From contig NZ_JBHUMM010000044.1 in the NCBI RefSeq assembly GCF_042685085.1, positions 83,599 through 147,598 on the forward strand: a stretch of 64,000 nucleotides of DNA, given 5' to 3'. A program made the position numbers and the translations under genes. Under the pieces are notes generated by a model. The model had not been told where the DNA came from and did not search any database. It saw nothing but the letters and a program-made list of their open reading frames with translations. Shown piece after piece: positions 8,526 through 16,967 of the stretch (position 1 is the first letter of the stretch; every line of letters begins with the position of its first letter). This stretch comes from Marinicrinis sediminis (lineage in GTDB: Bacteria; Bacillota; Bacilli; Paenibacillales; KCTC-33676).

Positions 8526-9047
8526 ATGCTTGATTTAGTAGCAGAAAAAGTAGCAATAAGAATAAAAAACAGTCACCCCGATTCAGCTAGTATTGAGGTT
8601 CTAAAGCATGGACTACTAGTAAGTATAGACGCTTTTTCTGTTCCAATTGTATCTCTGATAATAGCCTGGTATTTAGGAACTGTCCCAGAAACATTACTTA
8701 CGATTTTCACTTTTTTTTGTATTCGGTTTTTTTCCGGTGGCCTTCACTTAAAGTCCGCCCTAAACTGTTTTATTTTATCAACAACAATAATAATAGCGCT
8801 TCCATATATCGCGACAACAATACCTGATTTGAGTAGTCTTCCAGTTATTTTGACAATCCTCAGCGTCATCTCACTTCTCATATTTGCACCTGCAAACGTT
8901 CAATATTCAAGACTTCCTATTAAGTACTATCCTTTATTTAAAACGATTTCAGTTATCATTGCTTGTTCCAACTTCTTCATTTTATCTAAAATAATAGCAT
9001 TTACACTCTTTACACAAGCTATATTAATTGTTAAATTAAGGAGGTGA
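8526..9047 (+). CDS. agrB: AgrB-like peptide-processing membrane protease
   Basis: Membrane cysteine protease of 173 residues that cuts the AgrD precursor and closes the thiolactone ring of an autoinducing peptide. The conserved RFFSGGLHLKSALNC segment supplies His74 and Cys81, the same 7-residue spacing as the catalytic His77/Cys84 of S. aureus AgrB. Four to six hydrophobic helices follow. It starts 9 bases after the sensor-like gene, and the strong ribosome site of agrD overlaps its 3' end, so the genes are co-transcribed. It is markedly AT-rich compared with the surrounding chromosome. Confidence 0.9.
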   Translation: MLDLVAEKVAIRIKNSHPDSASIEVLKHGLLVSIDAFSVPIVSLIIAWYLGTVPETLLTIFTFFCIRFFSGGLHLKSALNCFILSTTIIIALPYIATTIPDLSSLPVILTILSVISLLIFAPANVQYSRLPIKYYPLFKTISVIIACSNFFILSKIIAFTLFTQAILIVKLRR

Positions 9048-9052
9048 GTGAT

Positions 9053-9190
9053 ATGAGAAAATCTCTCGTTAAAGTATTATTCTCGTTACTTTCAACATTT
9101 TTATACTTTATAGCTAATTTTAGCGTCGCTGGTGCCTGTCCTTGGTGGAATCACAGACGCACTCCGCCAGCAGAACTATTAGAGAAATAG
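9053..9190 (+). CDS. agrD: AgrD-like cyclic-peptide autoinducer precursor
   Basis: Predicted peptide of 45 residues read directly from the sequence; below usual gene-finder size. It has a basic amphipathic/hydrophobic leader (about residues 1-24), a single cysteine at position 29 in GACPWWN, and a charged tail with PPAELLEK. From the Cys to PxEL the spacing (Cys1, Pro11, Glu13, Leu14) is the same as in S. aureus AgrD, which predicts a five-residue thiolactone ring Cys-Pro-Trp-Trp-Asn. An excellent ribosome site (AAGGAGGTGAG) precedes the ATG and the gene lies 5 bases after agrB. The tail length of the mature peptide (residues before Cys) is not known. Confidence 0.88.
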   Translation: MRKSLVKVLFSLLSTFLYFIANFSVAGACPWWNHRRTPPAELLEK

Positions 9191-9202
9191 GGTTGGTTGC
9201 TT

Positions 9203-9577
9203 ATGAATGATAAAGTGATACCGGTTGTTAAAGAAAATGAAAAGGATATACATTGGCTTAAACTACAAGATGTATATTTCTTTACGATTGTCGATAACAG
9301 AAAACTGGCTTATTACACCCATGAAGGTATCTTTTATCATATCATGACATTCCAAAACTTATCTCAGCTACTAACACCTCAGGAGGGATGGGAGAGGCTG
9401 GATCGTGCGATTGGTGCACAAATGAAGAAGGTCACGTATTACGATTCTGAGTTGGGGAAGATTTTCTTCGATGCTGAAATTACAAAAGATTCGATCTATG
9501 CGACAGTTGCTCCCGCACATCTGAAGAAAGTAAAAGACTTTCTCGGTATAGAAAAAGATATCTCTAAAAAAACATAG
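9203..9577 (+). CDS. Stand-alone LytTR-type DNA-binding protein
   Basis: Protein of 124 residues consisting of little more than a LytTR-like domain (about residues 5-105): IHWLKLQDVYFFTIVDNRK and a later WERLDRAIGAQMKKVTYY give the strand pattern of that fold. There is no receiver domain with a phosphoacceptor aspartate, unlike AgrA. I prefer ATG 9203 to the TTG at 9197 because of spacing from AGGG. It ends the agr-like operon and is followed by a terminator. Likely the transcription factor of the circuit, acting on the operon's own promoter, but how the peptide signal would reach it is not evident. Confidence 0.75.
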   Translation: MNDKVIPVVKENEKDIHWLKLQDVYFFTIVDNRKLAYYTHEGIFYHIMTFQNLSQLLTPQEGWERLDRAIGAQMKKVTYYDSELGKIFFDAEITKDSIYATVAPAHLKKVKDFLGIEKDISKKT

Positions 9578-9585
9578 GAACTTGA

Positions 9586-9636
9586 AGAACCTGACCGTGT
9601 ACGTCCTGCTATGGCAACGGGTCAGGTTCTATTTCA
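9586..9636. terminator. Terminator between the agr-like locus and topB
   Basis: AGAACCTGACC at 9586-9596 pairs with GGTCAGGTTCT at 9620-9630. The 11-base-pair stem lies between convergent genes. The T-run is weak, so it may serve both directions imperfectly. Confidence 0.65.
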
Positions 9637-9679
9637 TTTCGTATCTGCTGGGTGAATCTTTTCTATTTGTTGAAGCCGT

Positions 9680-11881
9680 TTACTTATCCAGCTTCAGCTT
9701 CTTCAAAGCTTCGGCCAGCGCATTGTTCACAGGCTCTTCCTGCTTGTTCTGCTCACGCAAGAATGCCTGCACATCCCGCTTGGATGCCTTGCCCTCTTTC
9801 TCTTTGCCTCTTCGTTCCTGGAAGGAGGACAGCTTCTCCCGATAGCCGCAGCGGCACACGAAAATCTGTCCTTCCCCTTCCCCTCTCAGCTCAAGCTTCT
9901 TGCGGCACTGCGGACAGCGTGCATTTGAGGTGCGGGCAATCTGCTTGCGGAAGCCACATTCCCGATCCTGACATACATGCATTTTGCCCCGTTTGCCGTT
10001 CACTTCGAGCATCGGCTTGCCACAGTCCGGACACTTGCTGGAAATGACATTGTCATGCTTGAACTGTTTCTGTGCCGTCTTCACTTCCTGTACGACCTGA
10101 ACGGCATAGTTTCTCATCTCGCTGACAAACTGTTGCTTTTTCAATTTCCCACTGGCGATGTCTGACAGCTTCTGCTCCCATTCTGCCGTCAGCAGCGGCG
10201 ATCTCAATTCATCCGGAACGAGGTCGAGCAGTTGCTTGCCCTTGGACGTGATATGAAGGTGCTTGCCTCGTTTTTCAATGAGGAAGGTACCGACCAGCTT
10301 CTCAATGATATCGGCCCGTGTCGCAACCGTTCCCAGCCCGCCAGTCTCTCCGAGTGTTCGGGCAGCACGCTGATCCGAGACTTCCAAATATTGTGCTGGC
10401 TTCTCCATAGCGGAGAGAAGCGTTCCTTCTGTAAACGGCTCAGGGGGCTTGGTCTTTCCTTCCTTCAAACGTACCTGGTCCATCACCAGCTGGTCTCCCT
10501 GCTCCACCTTCGGCAAGCGCTGATCCCGAATATCATCATCCTGATCGGACTCCAGATCATCATGGCCTGATCCATAGACACGTTTCCATCCTTCGGAAAG
10601 GACTCGCTTGCCCTTTCCAACAAACGTTTCACTGCCGATTTTCACCTCTACGGTCGTCTGCTCGTATTCAAACGGCGGACTCAGTACAGCCAGAAACCGG
10701 CTGACCACGAGCTCGTAAATTTTGCGTTCCTTCTCATTTAGCTGTTGGAGACGAACCGGTTCTTCTGTCGGAATAATCGCATGATGGTCAGAGACTTTCT
10801 CATCATTTACAAACGACTTGCCCGTTTTCCATCCGGAACGAAGCAGTTCAGAAGCAGCCGAGGCAAAGCTTCCGACTGCCGATGCCTTTACCCGATCCTT
10901 CAGTGTAGGGACGATATCCGAGGAGAGAAAGCGTGAATCGGTTCTCGGATACGTCAGCACTTTGTGCTGTTCATACAGCCGCTGCATGATAGACAGGGTT
11001 TCCTTGGCCGAATACCCGTAACGCTGATTGGCTTCCCGCTGCAATTCGGTCAGGTCATACAGGCCAGGCGCATAGCTTTTTTTCGCCGTCTTCTGTACCC
11101 TCGCTACCTGCCCCGGCTTGCCAGATACATGACTGAGCAATCGCTTCGCTTCCGTTTGATCGAAGATACGGGTATCCCCGGACTTGCTATGCTGCCAGTG
11201 CAGCTCCATGCCCGTCCTGGAATGAGCCAGAATTCGGTAAAACGGCACCGGCTGGAACGTGCGAATCTGCTCCTCCCGCTTGGCGATCATCGCCAAAGTC
11301 GGCGTCTGGACCCGTCCGCAGGACAGCTGGGCATTGTATTTCGTCGTCAGTGCTCTCGTGCCGTTCATGCCTACGATCCAGTCTGCTTCCGCACGGGCGG
11401 CGGCAGATGCGTACAAGTTCTCATACGATTTACCTGGCTTCAGTTTCTGAAATCCTTCACGAATCGCCTTGTCTGTCACCGATGAAATCCACAGCCTGTC
11501 AACCGGCTTGTTCACTTTGGCTTTCTCCAGAATCCAGCGCGCCACCAGTTCGCCTTCACGTCCTGCATCAGTGGCAATAATCACCCGCTGGATATCCTTA
11601 CGCTGAAGCTGGGTTTTCACAGTCTGATATTGTTTACCGCTCTGTTTAATTACGACCAACTGCAAGGGGTTAGGCAGCATCGGCAAGTGATCCAGCTGCC
11701 AGGATTTATACTTGTCATCATAGACTTCCGGGTCCGCGAGTGTAACCAGGTGCCCCAGCGCCCATGTCACCACATATTGCGAGCCTTCAAAGAATCCGTT
11801 GTGCTTTTGTGAGCACTTCAATACCCGGGCAATGTCCCGGGCCACGGAAGGCTTTTCGGCTAGTACGACTGATTTGCTCAT
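9680..11881 (-). CDS. topB: DNA topoisomerase III
   Basis: Type IA topoisomerase of 733 residues that passes single strands and decatenates recombination or replication intermediates. Visible are the N-terminal Toprim motif (VVLAEKPSVARDIA), the acidic ATDAGREGE pair, and the active-site tyrosine in LTYPRTDSRFL (about residue 312). Two C-terminal zinc-ribbon-like modules carry CPDCGKPM...CQDRECGF and CPQCRKKL...CRCGYREK (about residues 605-690), typical of Bacillales TopB. It is last in a minus-strand series after the lipid kinase gene (62-base gap). Confidence 0.95.
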   Translation of the reverse strand: MSKSVVLAEKPSVARDIARVLKCSQKHNGFFEGSQYVVTWALGHLVTLADPEVYDDKYKSWQLDHLPMLPNPLQLVVIKQSGKQYQTVKTQLQRKDIQRVIIATDAGREGELVARWILEKAKVNKPVDRLWISSVTDKAIREGFQKLKPGKSYENLYASAAARAEADWIVGMNGTRALTTKYNAQLSCGRVQTPTLAMIAKREEQIRTFQPVPFYRILAHSRTGMELHWQHSKSGDTRIFDQTEAKRLLSHVSGKPGQVARVQKTAKKSYAPGLYDLTELQREANQRYGYSAKETLSIMQRLYEQHKVLTYPRTDSRFLSSDIVPTLKDRVKASAVGSFASAASELLRSGWKTGKSFVNDEKVSDHHAIIPTEEPVRLQQLNEKERKIYELVVSRFLAVLSPPFEYEQTTVEVKIGSETFVGKGKRVLSEGWKRVYGSGHDDLESDQDDDIRDQRLPKVEQGDQLVMDQVRLKEGKTKPPEPFTEGTLLSAMEKPAQYLEVSDQRAARTLGETGGLGTVATRADIIEKLVGTFLIEKRGKHLHITSKGKQLLDLVPDELRSPLLTAEWEQKLSDIASGKLKKQQFVSEMRNYAVQVVQEVKTAQKQFKHDNVISSKCPDCGKPMLEVNGKRGKMHVCQDRECGFRKQIARTSNARCPQCRKKLELRGEGEGQIFVCRCGYREKLSSFQERRGKEKEGKASKRDVQAFLREQNKQEEPVNNALAEALKKLKLDK

Positions 11882-11943
11882 ATTTCCATCTACTCCGTTC
11901 CTTCTTCCTTCATTTGAATGACTTCCTTCGTTGGATGTCCTGA

Positions 11944-12903
11944 TTATTGCTGAGCGCTCTTATGATCCTCTTCGTCCTGCGCGGGCTGTTCCCTCCGCAC
12001 AGGTCGGGTTCCGGTCAAGAAAGGAAGCTTCTTCTTCTTCACGGATACGTCCGCAGGGGTGAATCGATACATTTCGCCATCCATGTCAATAGCCATGCCG
12101 TGCTCAGTTTGCAAGGTGAATTCGCTCGTCTGGAGATACACAATGTCCTCCTGACTCTCATCGAGCAAGCTTGCTCCCTGTGTGAACCAGTGACGGATGG
12201 AGGACAGCCCGGCTTCCCTGACGATAAACAGGTCAAGCAATCCATCCTCAAGCGAGATAGACGGAGATGGAATCTGCACCGCTCCGAGCGAGAAACCATT
12301 GGCAGCCAGAATCATAACCGCTTCTCCCTCCTGCCTGCCCTGATCCGTTTCTAATTGATAGTGAAAAGGCCGTGCCTGCGACAACGTTTTGAATGTGCTG
12401 ACATAATAGCTGAGTCGGCCCATCGATTGCTTCAGCTTGGCGTCCTGATTTTCCGACACTTCCGCGATCAGGCCAATGCCCATGAAATTGGAGAACCATC
12501 GATCATTCATTCTTCCGATATCAATCAGGTCCACCTTCCTGCTGGCCATTGCCGCTGCCGCCTTGTCCAATGGCTGGGGAATGCCCAGTGCACGAGAGAA
12601 GTCGTTACAGGTACCGCCTGGAAGAATGCCCAGGACAGGGGGAGAATCCAAGTCGGCGCAGCCATTAACGGCCTCATGTACCGTGCCATCTCCGCCGAGC
12701 ACAAACACCACATCTGCCATTTCGCCTTCCTCTCGGCAAATACGCTCCGTATCACCTGGCTCCTTCGTCGCGATCAGGGACAGACGGTCACAGGTTTCTG
12801 CAAGAATGCCGGAAATTTGGCCGAGCCTCTCCCGCAGTTCTCCTTGTCCCGCATGACCATTATAAATTAAGAGTCCGTTTTTCCATGTCTCATCCATGTC
12901 CAT
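11944..12903 (-). CDS. Diacylglycerol kinase family lipid kinase (DgkB/YegS type)
   Basis: Soluble lipid kinase of 319 residues that phosphorylates diacylglycerol or a related lipid at the membrane. GGDGTVHEAVNG and LGILPGGTCNDFSRAL are the nucleotide-binding signatures of the DAGK catalytic domain; the C-terminal half is the usual beta-sandwich. I chose ATG 12903, six bases after an AGGAGAGG site; a GTG two codons upstream overlaps that site. It lies between DUF456 and topB on the same strand. The exact substrate (diacylglycerol versus another lipid) cannot be decided by motif. Confidence 0.9.
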   Translation of the reverse strand: MDMDETWKNGLLIYNGHAGQGELRERLGQISGILAETCDRLSLIATKEPGDTERICREEGEMADVVFVLGGDGTVHEAVNGCADLDSPPVLGILPGGTCNDFSRALGIPQPLDKAAAAMASRKVDLIDIGRMNDRWFSNFMGIGLIAEVSENQDAKLKQSMGRLSYYVSTFKTLSQARPFHYQLETDQGRQEGEAVMILAANGFSLGAVQIPSPSISLEDGLLDLFIVREAGLSSIRHWFTQGASLLDESQEDIVYLQTSEFTLQTEHGMAIDMDGEMYRFTPADVSVKKKKLPFLTGTRPVRREQPAQDEEDHKSAQQ

Positions 12904-12995
12904 TTGCACCTCTCCTGCATCCTTTTATTTAGAGGCATTCGCATGGCCATACCCATATTTGTCCAACCATTCGATATTTGATCTTATTCCCTTGC

Positions 12996-13478
12996 CTAGA
13001 ACCATATCCAGAGGAAAAACAGGACGATCATCAGGGTCTGCAGGACTCCTTTCATAAGCGTGCTGGTCAGGAGTCCGACAAGTGAGCCAAGCCCGACCTT
13101 CCAGGCATGAGCCAGATCCTTCTTCTGCGTCAGCTCACCCAGCATCGCTCCGAGCAATGGACCGATGAGAAGACCTGCGACCGGCAGAACAAACGGGCCC
13201 AGGATCAGGCCGATGGTGGTCCCGACTACGGATGCTCTGCTGCCTCCGTAGCGCTTAACGCTCGCTGCACTGAGTCCATAATCTGCAATGAAGATCACCA
13301 GCAACAGGAAGGTCTGGACGAGCCAAAACCAGAGACCAAACGGTTCAAAGCTTACCAGCCAGCCGTAGACAAAAAAGGCGGCGTAAATGGCAACCACACC
13401 GGGCAATACCGGATACACAATTCCCACCATGCCGATGCCAAACAAGCTCAGCGTGAGTATCCATGCCAACCACTCCAT
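12996..13478 (-). CDS. DUF456 membrane protein
   Basis: Protein of 160 residues, nearly all membrane, with GIVYPVLPGVVAIYAAFFVYGW near the start and two glycine-rich stretches (GGSRASVVGTTIGLILGPF, GLLIGPLLGAMLGEL), which is the DUF456 pattern. The ATG at 13478 follows AAGGAGAG; the longer frame from 13514 has no ribosome site. Function unknown. It may be co-transcribed with the SNF2 gene upstream (53-base gap). Confidence 0.87.
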   Translation of the reverse strand: MEWLAWILTLSLFGIGMVGIVYPVLPGVVAIYAAFFVYGWLVSFEPFGLWFWLVQTFLLLVIFIADYGLSAASVKRYGGSRASVVGTTIGLILGPFVLPVAGLLIGPLLGAMLGELTQKKDLAHAWKVGLGSLVGLLTSTLMKGVLQTLMIVLFFLWIWF

Positions 13479-13531
13479 ACATTTCTCTCCTTCATTCTGT
13501 GTTTTGCTGCACATTCAGGACACAGGACCAA

Positions 13532-16500
13532 TCAAAGGGAAAGGATTTCTCTGATTTCCTGCTCACTGAAGCTGGTCAGCGCGGTTTCGCCAGCCTGAAT
13601 CACCTGCTCGATCAGATGCTTTTTCTGCTCTTGCAGTTGGACCATTTTCTCTTCGATGGTGCCTTTGGCTACCATGCGAATGACTTGGACGACCTTCTTC
13701 TGCCCCATCCGGTGTGCCCGGTCTGCCGCCTGTTGCTCAACTGCGGGGTTCCACCATAAATCATACAGAATCACCGTGTCCGCCCCCGTAAGATTAAGAC
13801 CGGTTCCGCCTGCTTTCAAGGAAATGAGAAACATGTCCCTTTCCCCCTGGTTGAATCGGTGGCTCATATGCAGCCTTTCCTCTGAGGGAGTACTGCCGTC
13901 AAGGTAAAAGTAATCGATCCCCTGCTGCTCCAGCTGCTGACGGATCAATGCCAGCATACTGGTGAATTGCGAGAAGACCAGCAATCTTCTCCCCTCTGAT
14001 GTATATTCCGATACCATCTCCATAAGCTGCTCCAGCTTCCCTGATGTTCCGGTATATTGTTCGAGGAACAGTGCGGGATGGCAGCACAACTGTCGCAAAC
14101 GAGTCAGTCCGGCCAGAATCTTCATGCGGCTTTTCTGAAAGCCTTCCTCCTGAAGCTGGGTAAGGGTTTCCTGCTGAATCTGCTGCAAATAGCCCATGTA
14201 CAGCGCTTTTTGCTCAGCATGAAGCTCGGTATACTGCACGGTTTCAATTTTATCCGGGAGCTCCGTCAGGACATCCTTCTTCAGACGGCGCAGAATAAAT
14301 GGCCGTGTCCGGCGGGCGATCATCTCAGGAGAAAGCTGTAAAAAGCTTTTCTTGTCCGGATAGAGATCGGGGAACACGATGTCGAAGATCGACCACAGTT
14401 CCTCCAGCTTGTTCTCAATCGGGGTGCCTGTCAGGGCGAACCGGTGCCGGGCTGCAAGCTGCTTGACGGCTTTTGCCGTCTGGGTCGTCGCATTTTTCAA
14501 TGCCTGAGCCTCATCCAGAAACAGACTGGAGAAGGTCACATCCTGATACATCTCTATATCCCGACGAATCAGCGGATAGGAGGTGACGATCACATCGACT
14601 TCCTGCAGCGCCTGTCTCAGTTCTTCCCGTGTTTCTTTGTCCCCTGCTACGACCAGCACCCGCAATTCAGGGGCAAACTTGTGGCACTCGCTCTCCCAGT
14701 TGTAAATCAGCGAAGACGGGGAAATGATCAGAGCCGGCGCATCCTGCGTCTGTTCAGACACCAGATAGGCAATGCTTTGCAAGGTCTTGCCCAGTCCCAT
14801 ATCATCGGCCAGGATACCCCCGAACTGGTAATAGGCCAATGTCTTCAGCCAATGGAACCCTTTTTTCTGATAATCCCTCAGCACCGGCTCAAAGGCAGGG
14901 GGCAGCGTGAATTGCAATCTTTCCGGATGCTTGAGGTGCTCTTGCAGCTGCTGGAACACGGGACCGAAACGAATAGCCCGATGTTTGGCGCTCAATTGCT
15001 CATCAATCTGAAATCCGCGCATCATCGGAAGCTGGATGCGCCCATCGTTTCGTTGCACGCTGCTCCCAAGTCCCAATTCCTCCATGAGCTGCTGCATGCC
15101 CTGAAAAGCTTCCGCCTCCAGGGAGACGAACCGTCCGCCAGGCATCCGGTAATACTTGCGCTTCTCCACGACCGAATCAAGCATGCGCCGGATGTCGGCC
15201 TCGTCAATGCCATCCATCTCAAAGCTGACTTCCAGCAGTCTGTTGGCTGTGTCCATTTCGACTCGCATCTGCGGTTCTTCCCTGTCGTCCTGTCTCACCC
15301 AGCTCTCGATCTCAGGTGTTCCAAACAACTCAACCTCCTGCTCCAGCTCGGGCACAATATGAAACAGGAACAGGTAGATATCCGCTTCCTCTTCCAGAAA
15401 CAACGACTTGCCATTAAATTTGAACGCTGCCTTTTCGACAAATGACATATTCCTCTGCTCACGTTCCCAGTCACGCAGCAGGATCGTATGAAGCGGCTGA
15501 TGATCAGTGGCCGACTCATCGAACGGATTGATCACAATTTGATCATAATGATATTCCAGTCTGGCCGTCAGATACGGTTCCTGCCAGTCCAGATAGAACT
15601 TTGCCAGCAGCGGCGGTTGAATGAACCGTTCTGAAATTTTCTGGTCGATCTCGATATTCGCTACACGCTTGAGCCCCGGATAGCCTCTGAACATGAATTC
15701 CTCCATCTGACTCGGCGAAATCACCAGCGTATGTCTGCCCTTGTAACCAAATTGGCTCTTCATATTTTGCAGAACCTGCAGAGGATGGTCCTCCATCAAA
15801 TAAAAGATCCCTTTATAATAAACACAGCCGTAGCTTTCCATAAATGTACACGCTGACAGCTCCTGCATATCCAGCTCATACGAATCAAAGGGCGTCGATT
15901 CCAGCCTGAAGGCAAACGGAATACGCTCTTCCGTTACGCGCAGCGGGCCCATGTCCACCCCTTCATGCTCCACGACCGTCTGAGACCGCTCCAGCATTGG
16001 CAGCATCCGGCGCCAGATGAAGGGAGGAATGACAAGCTCCCTCGTCTCATTTCGTCCTTGCGAGCGGGCATATGCCGAATCCCGGTCTTGAAAGGCCGTC
16101 TGGTTCTTGCCGATTTCACGGAGCAAATTCATCAAGTCCGCATCGACCTGACTGAATGTCTGCTCAATGGGATCATAGGCATATTTTTTCGTAAAGGAAT
16201 ACGGCTGCTCCTGCCAGACATGCTCCAGAAACTCCTGAATTCTCTGAACCACATACAGCCTCCGCACGCCAGCTCGCATCTCCAGGACGAGCACATGCTT
16301 GCCTTCGAAGGAGTAATCGATGCGAAACCGATATTCCACCTGAACCGTTTCCCTTTCGTCAAGTTCCGGCGCATCCACTTCCTGAGAGCGAGCCGCATGA
16401 AACTGTTCCAGCAATGAGATGATGTTGTGCGTCTTGTTTGCCTCTTGCAGCATACGCATTTTGTGCTCTGACAGCGGTTCGGACGTGCCATTCCACATAT

Positions 16501-16780
16501 CCCGCAGCTTCAGCAAAACCGCTGCAATATGCTTGCAATCCGTGTCATATTGATAATAGGCCGGGCACGTACAGGAAGTTCGCAGTTCCTGTGCATGACT
16601 CAGATCCACCTTGACCTGATAGGACTCTGCCCCCTCTACTTCTGCCGTACACAACCTTTGCTCCGGATCATATCCAAATGAATTAATATAGCCATATTCA
16701 TAAACCTGTTTGCCCCTGCGGTATACGAGATTGCCGCAGCGCTGCTTGATGTGGGTCAGATTCAATTGTTCGTGCACCAT
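13532..16780 (-). CDS. SWIM zinc-finger SNF2/Rad54-family helicase
   Basis: Predicted DNA-dependent ATPase of 1082 residues. The N-terminal SWIM zinc finger is CTCPAYYQYDTDCKHIAA (about residues 70-90). A long middle region precedes the SNF2 core with Walker A DDMGLGKTLQ, the DEAQ box LFLDEAQALKN, and the C-terminal helicase half ending in GGTGLNLTGADTVILYDLWWNP and QAADRAHRMGQ. This order is that of bacterial SWIM-SNF2 proteins. Start chosen at ATG 16780 after GAGGTGAG. It heads a minus-strand series (DUF456, lipid kinase, topB). There is no restriction or phage-defence partner nearby, so a housekeeping DNA-remodelling role is more likely than defence. Confidence 0.93.
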   Translation of the reverse strand: MVHEQLNLTHIKQRCGNLVYRRGKQVYEYGYINSFGYDPEQRLCTAEVEGAESYQVKVDLSHAQELRTSCTCPAYYQYDTDCKHIAAVLLKLRDMWNGTSEPLSEHKMRMLQEANKTHNIISLLEQFHAARSQEVDAPELDERETVQVEYRFRIDYSFEGKHVLVLEMRAGVRRLYVVQRIQEFLEHVWQEQPYSFTKKYAYDPIEQTFSQVDADLMNLLREIGKNQTAFQDRDSAYARSQGRNETRELVIPPFIWRRMLPMLERSQTVVEHEGVDMGPLRVTEERIPFAFRLESTPFDSYELDMQELSACTFMESYGCVYYKGIFYLMEDHPLQVLQNMKSQFGYKGRHTLVISPSQMEEFMFRGYPGLKRVANIEIDQKISERFIQPPLLAKFYLDWQEPYLTARLEYHYDQIVINPFDESATDHQPLHTILLRDWEREQRNMSFVEKAAFKFNGKSLFLEEEADIYLFLFHIVPELEQEVELFGTPEIESWVRQDDREEPQMRVEMDTANRLLEVSFEMDGIDEADIRRMLDSVVEKRKYYRMPGGRFVSLEAEAFQGMQQLMEELGLGSSVQRNDGRIQLPMMRGFQIDEQLSAKHRAIRFGPVFQQLQEHLKHPERLQFTLPPAFEPVLRDYQKKGFHWLKTLAYYQFGGILADDMGLGKTLQSIAYLVSEQTQDAPALIISPSSLIYNWESECHKFAPELRVLVVAGDKETREELRQALQEVDVIVTSYPLIRRDIEMYQDVTFSSLFLDEAQALKNATTQTAKAVKQLAARHRFALTGTPIENKLEELWSIFDIVFPDLYPDKKSFLQLSPEMIARRTRPFILRRLKKDVLTELPDKIETVQYTELHAEQKALYMGYLQQIQQETLTQLQEEGFQKSRMKILAGLTRLRQLCCHPALFLEQYTGTSGKLEQLMEMVSEYTSEGRRLLVFSQFTSMLALIRQQLEQQGIDYFYLDGSTPSEERLHMSHRFNQGERDMFLISLKAGGTGLNLTGADTVILYDLWWNPAVEQQAADRAHRMGQKKVVQVIRMVAKGTIEEKMVQLQEQKKHLIEQVIQAGETALTSFSEQEIREILSL

Positions 16781-16967
16781 TCTCACCTCAATGCTCCAAT
16801 GTGTGCCATTCCTTCTATCTTATCATGCACCTGCTTGAATTCCCATTTTTCGGAGTCGTGGCTTCGGGAACTCAATACGATCGGACAGAAATGTGGTAAA
16901 ATATAAGGCAGTGTTATCCAGCATTTCCCAAGCTTGTCGACTCTATGATCCTTGCAGGTGAACATCC

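Noticed and set aside
14444..15445. 333-codon open frame antisense to the SNF2 gene
   Set aside because: Fully inside a motif-rich helicase gene on the other strand; no motif of its own.
13532..16780. Phage-defence system built on the SNF2 helicase
   Set aside because: No nuclease, methylase or other defence partner; neighbours are topB, a lipid kinase and DUF456.
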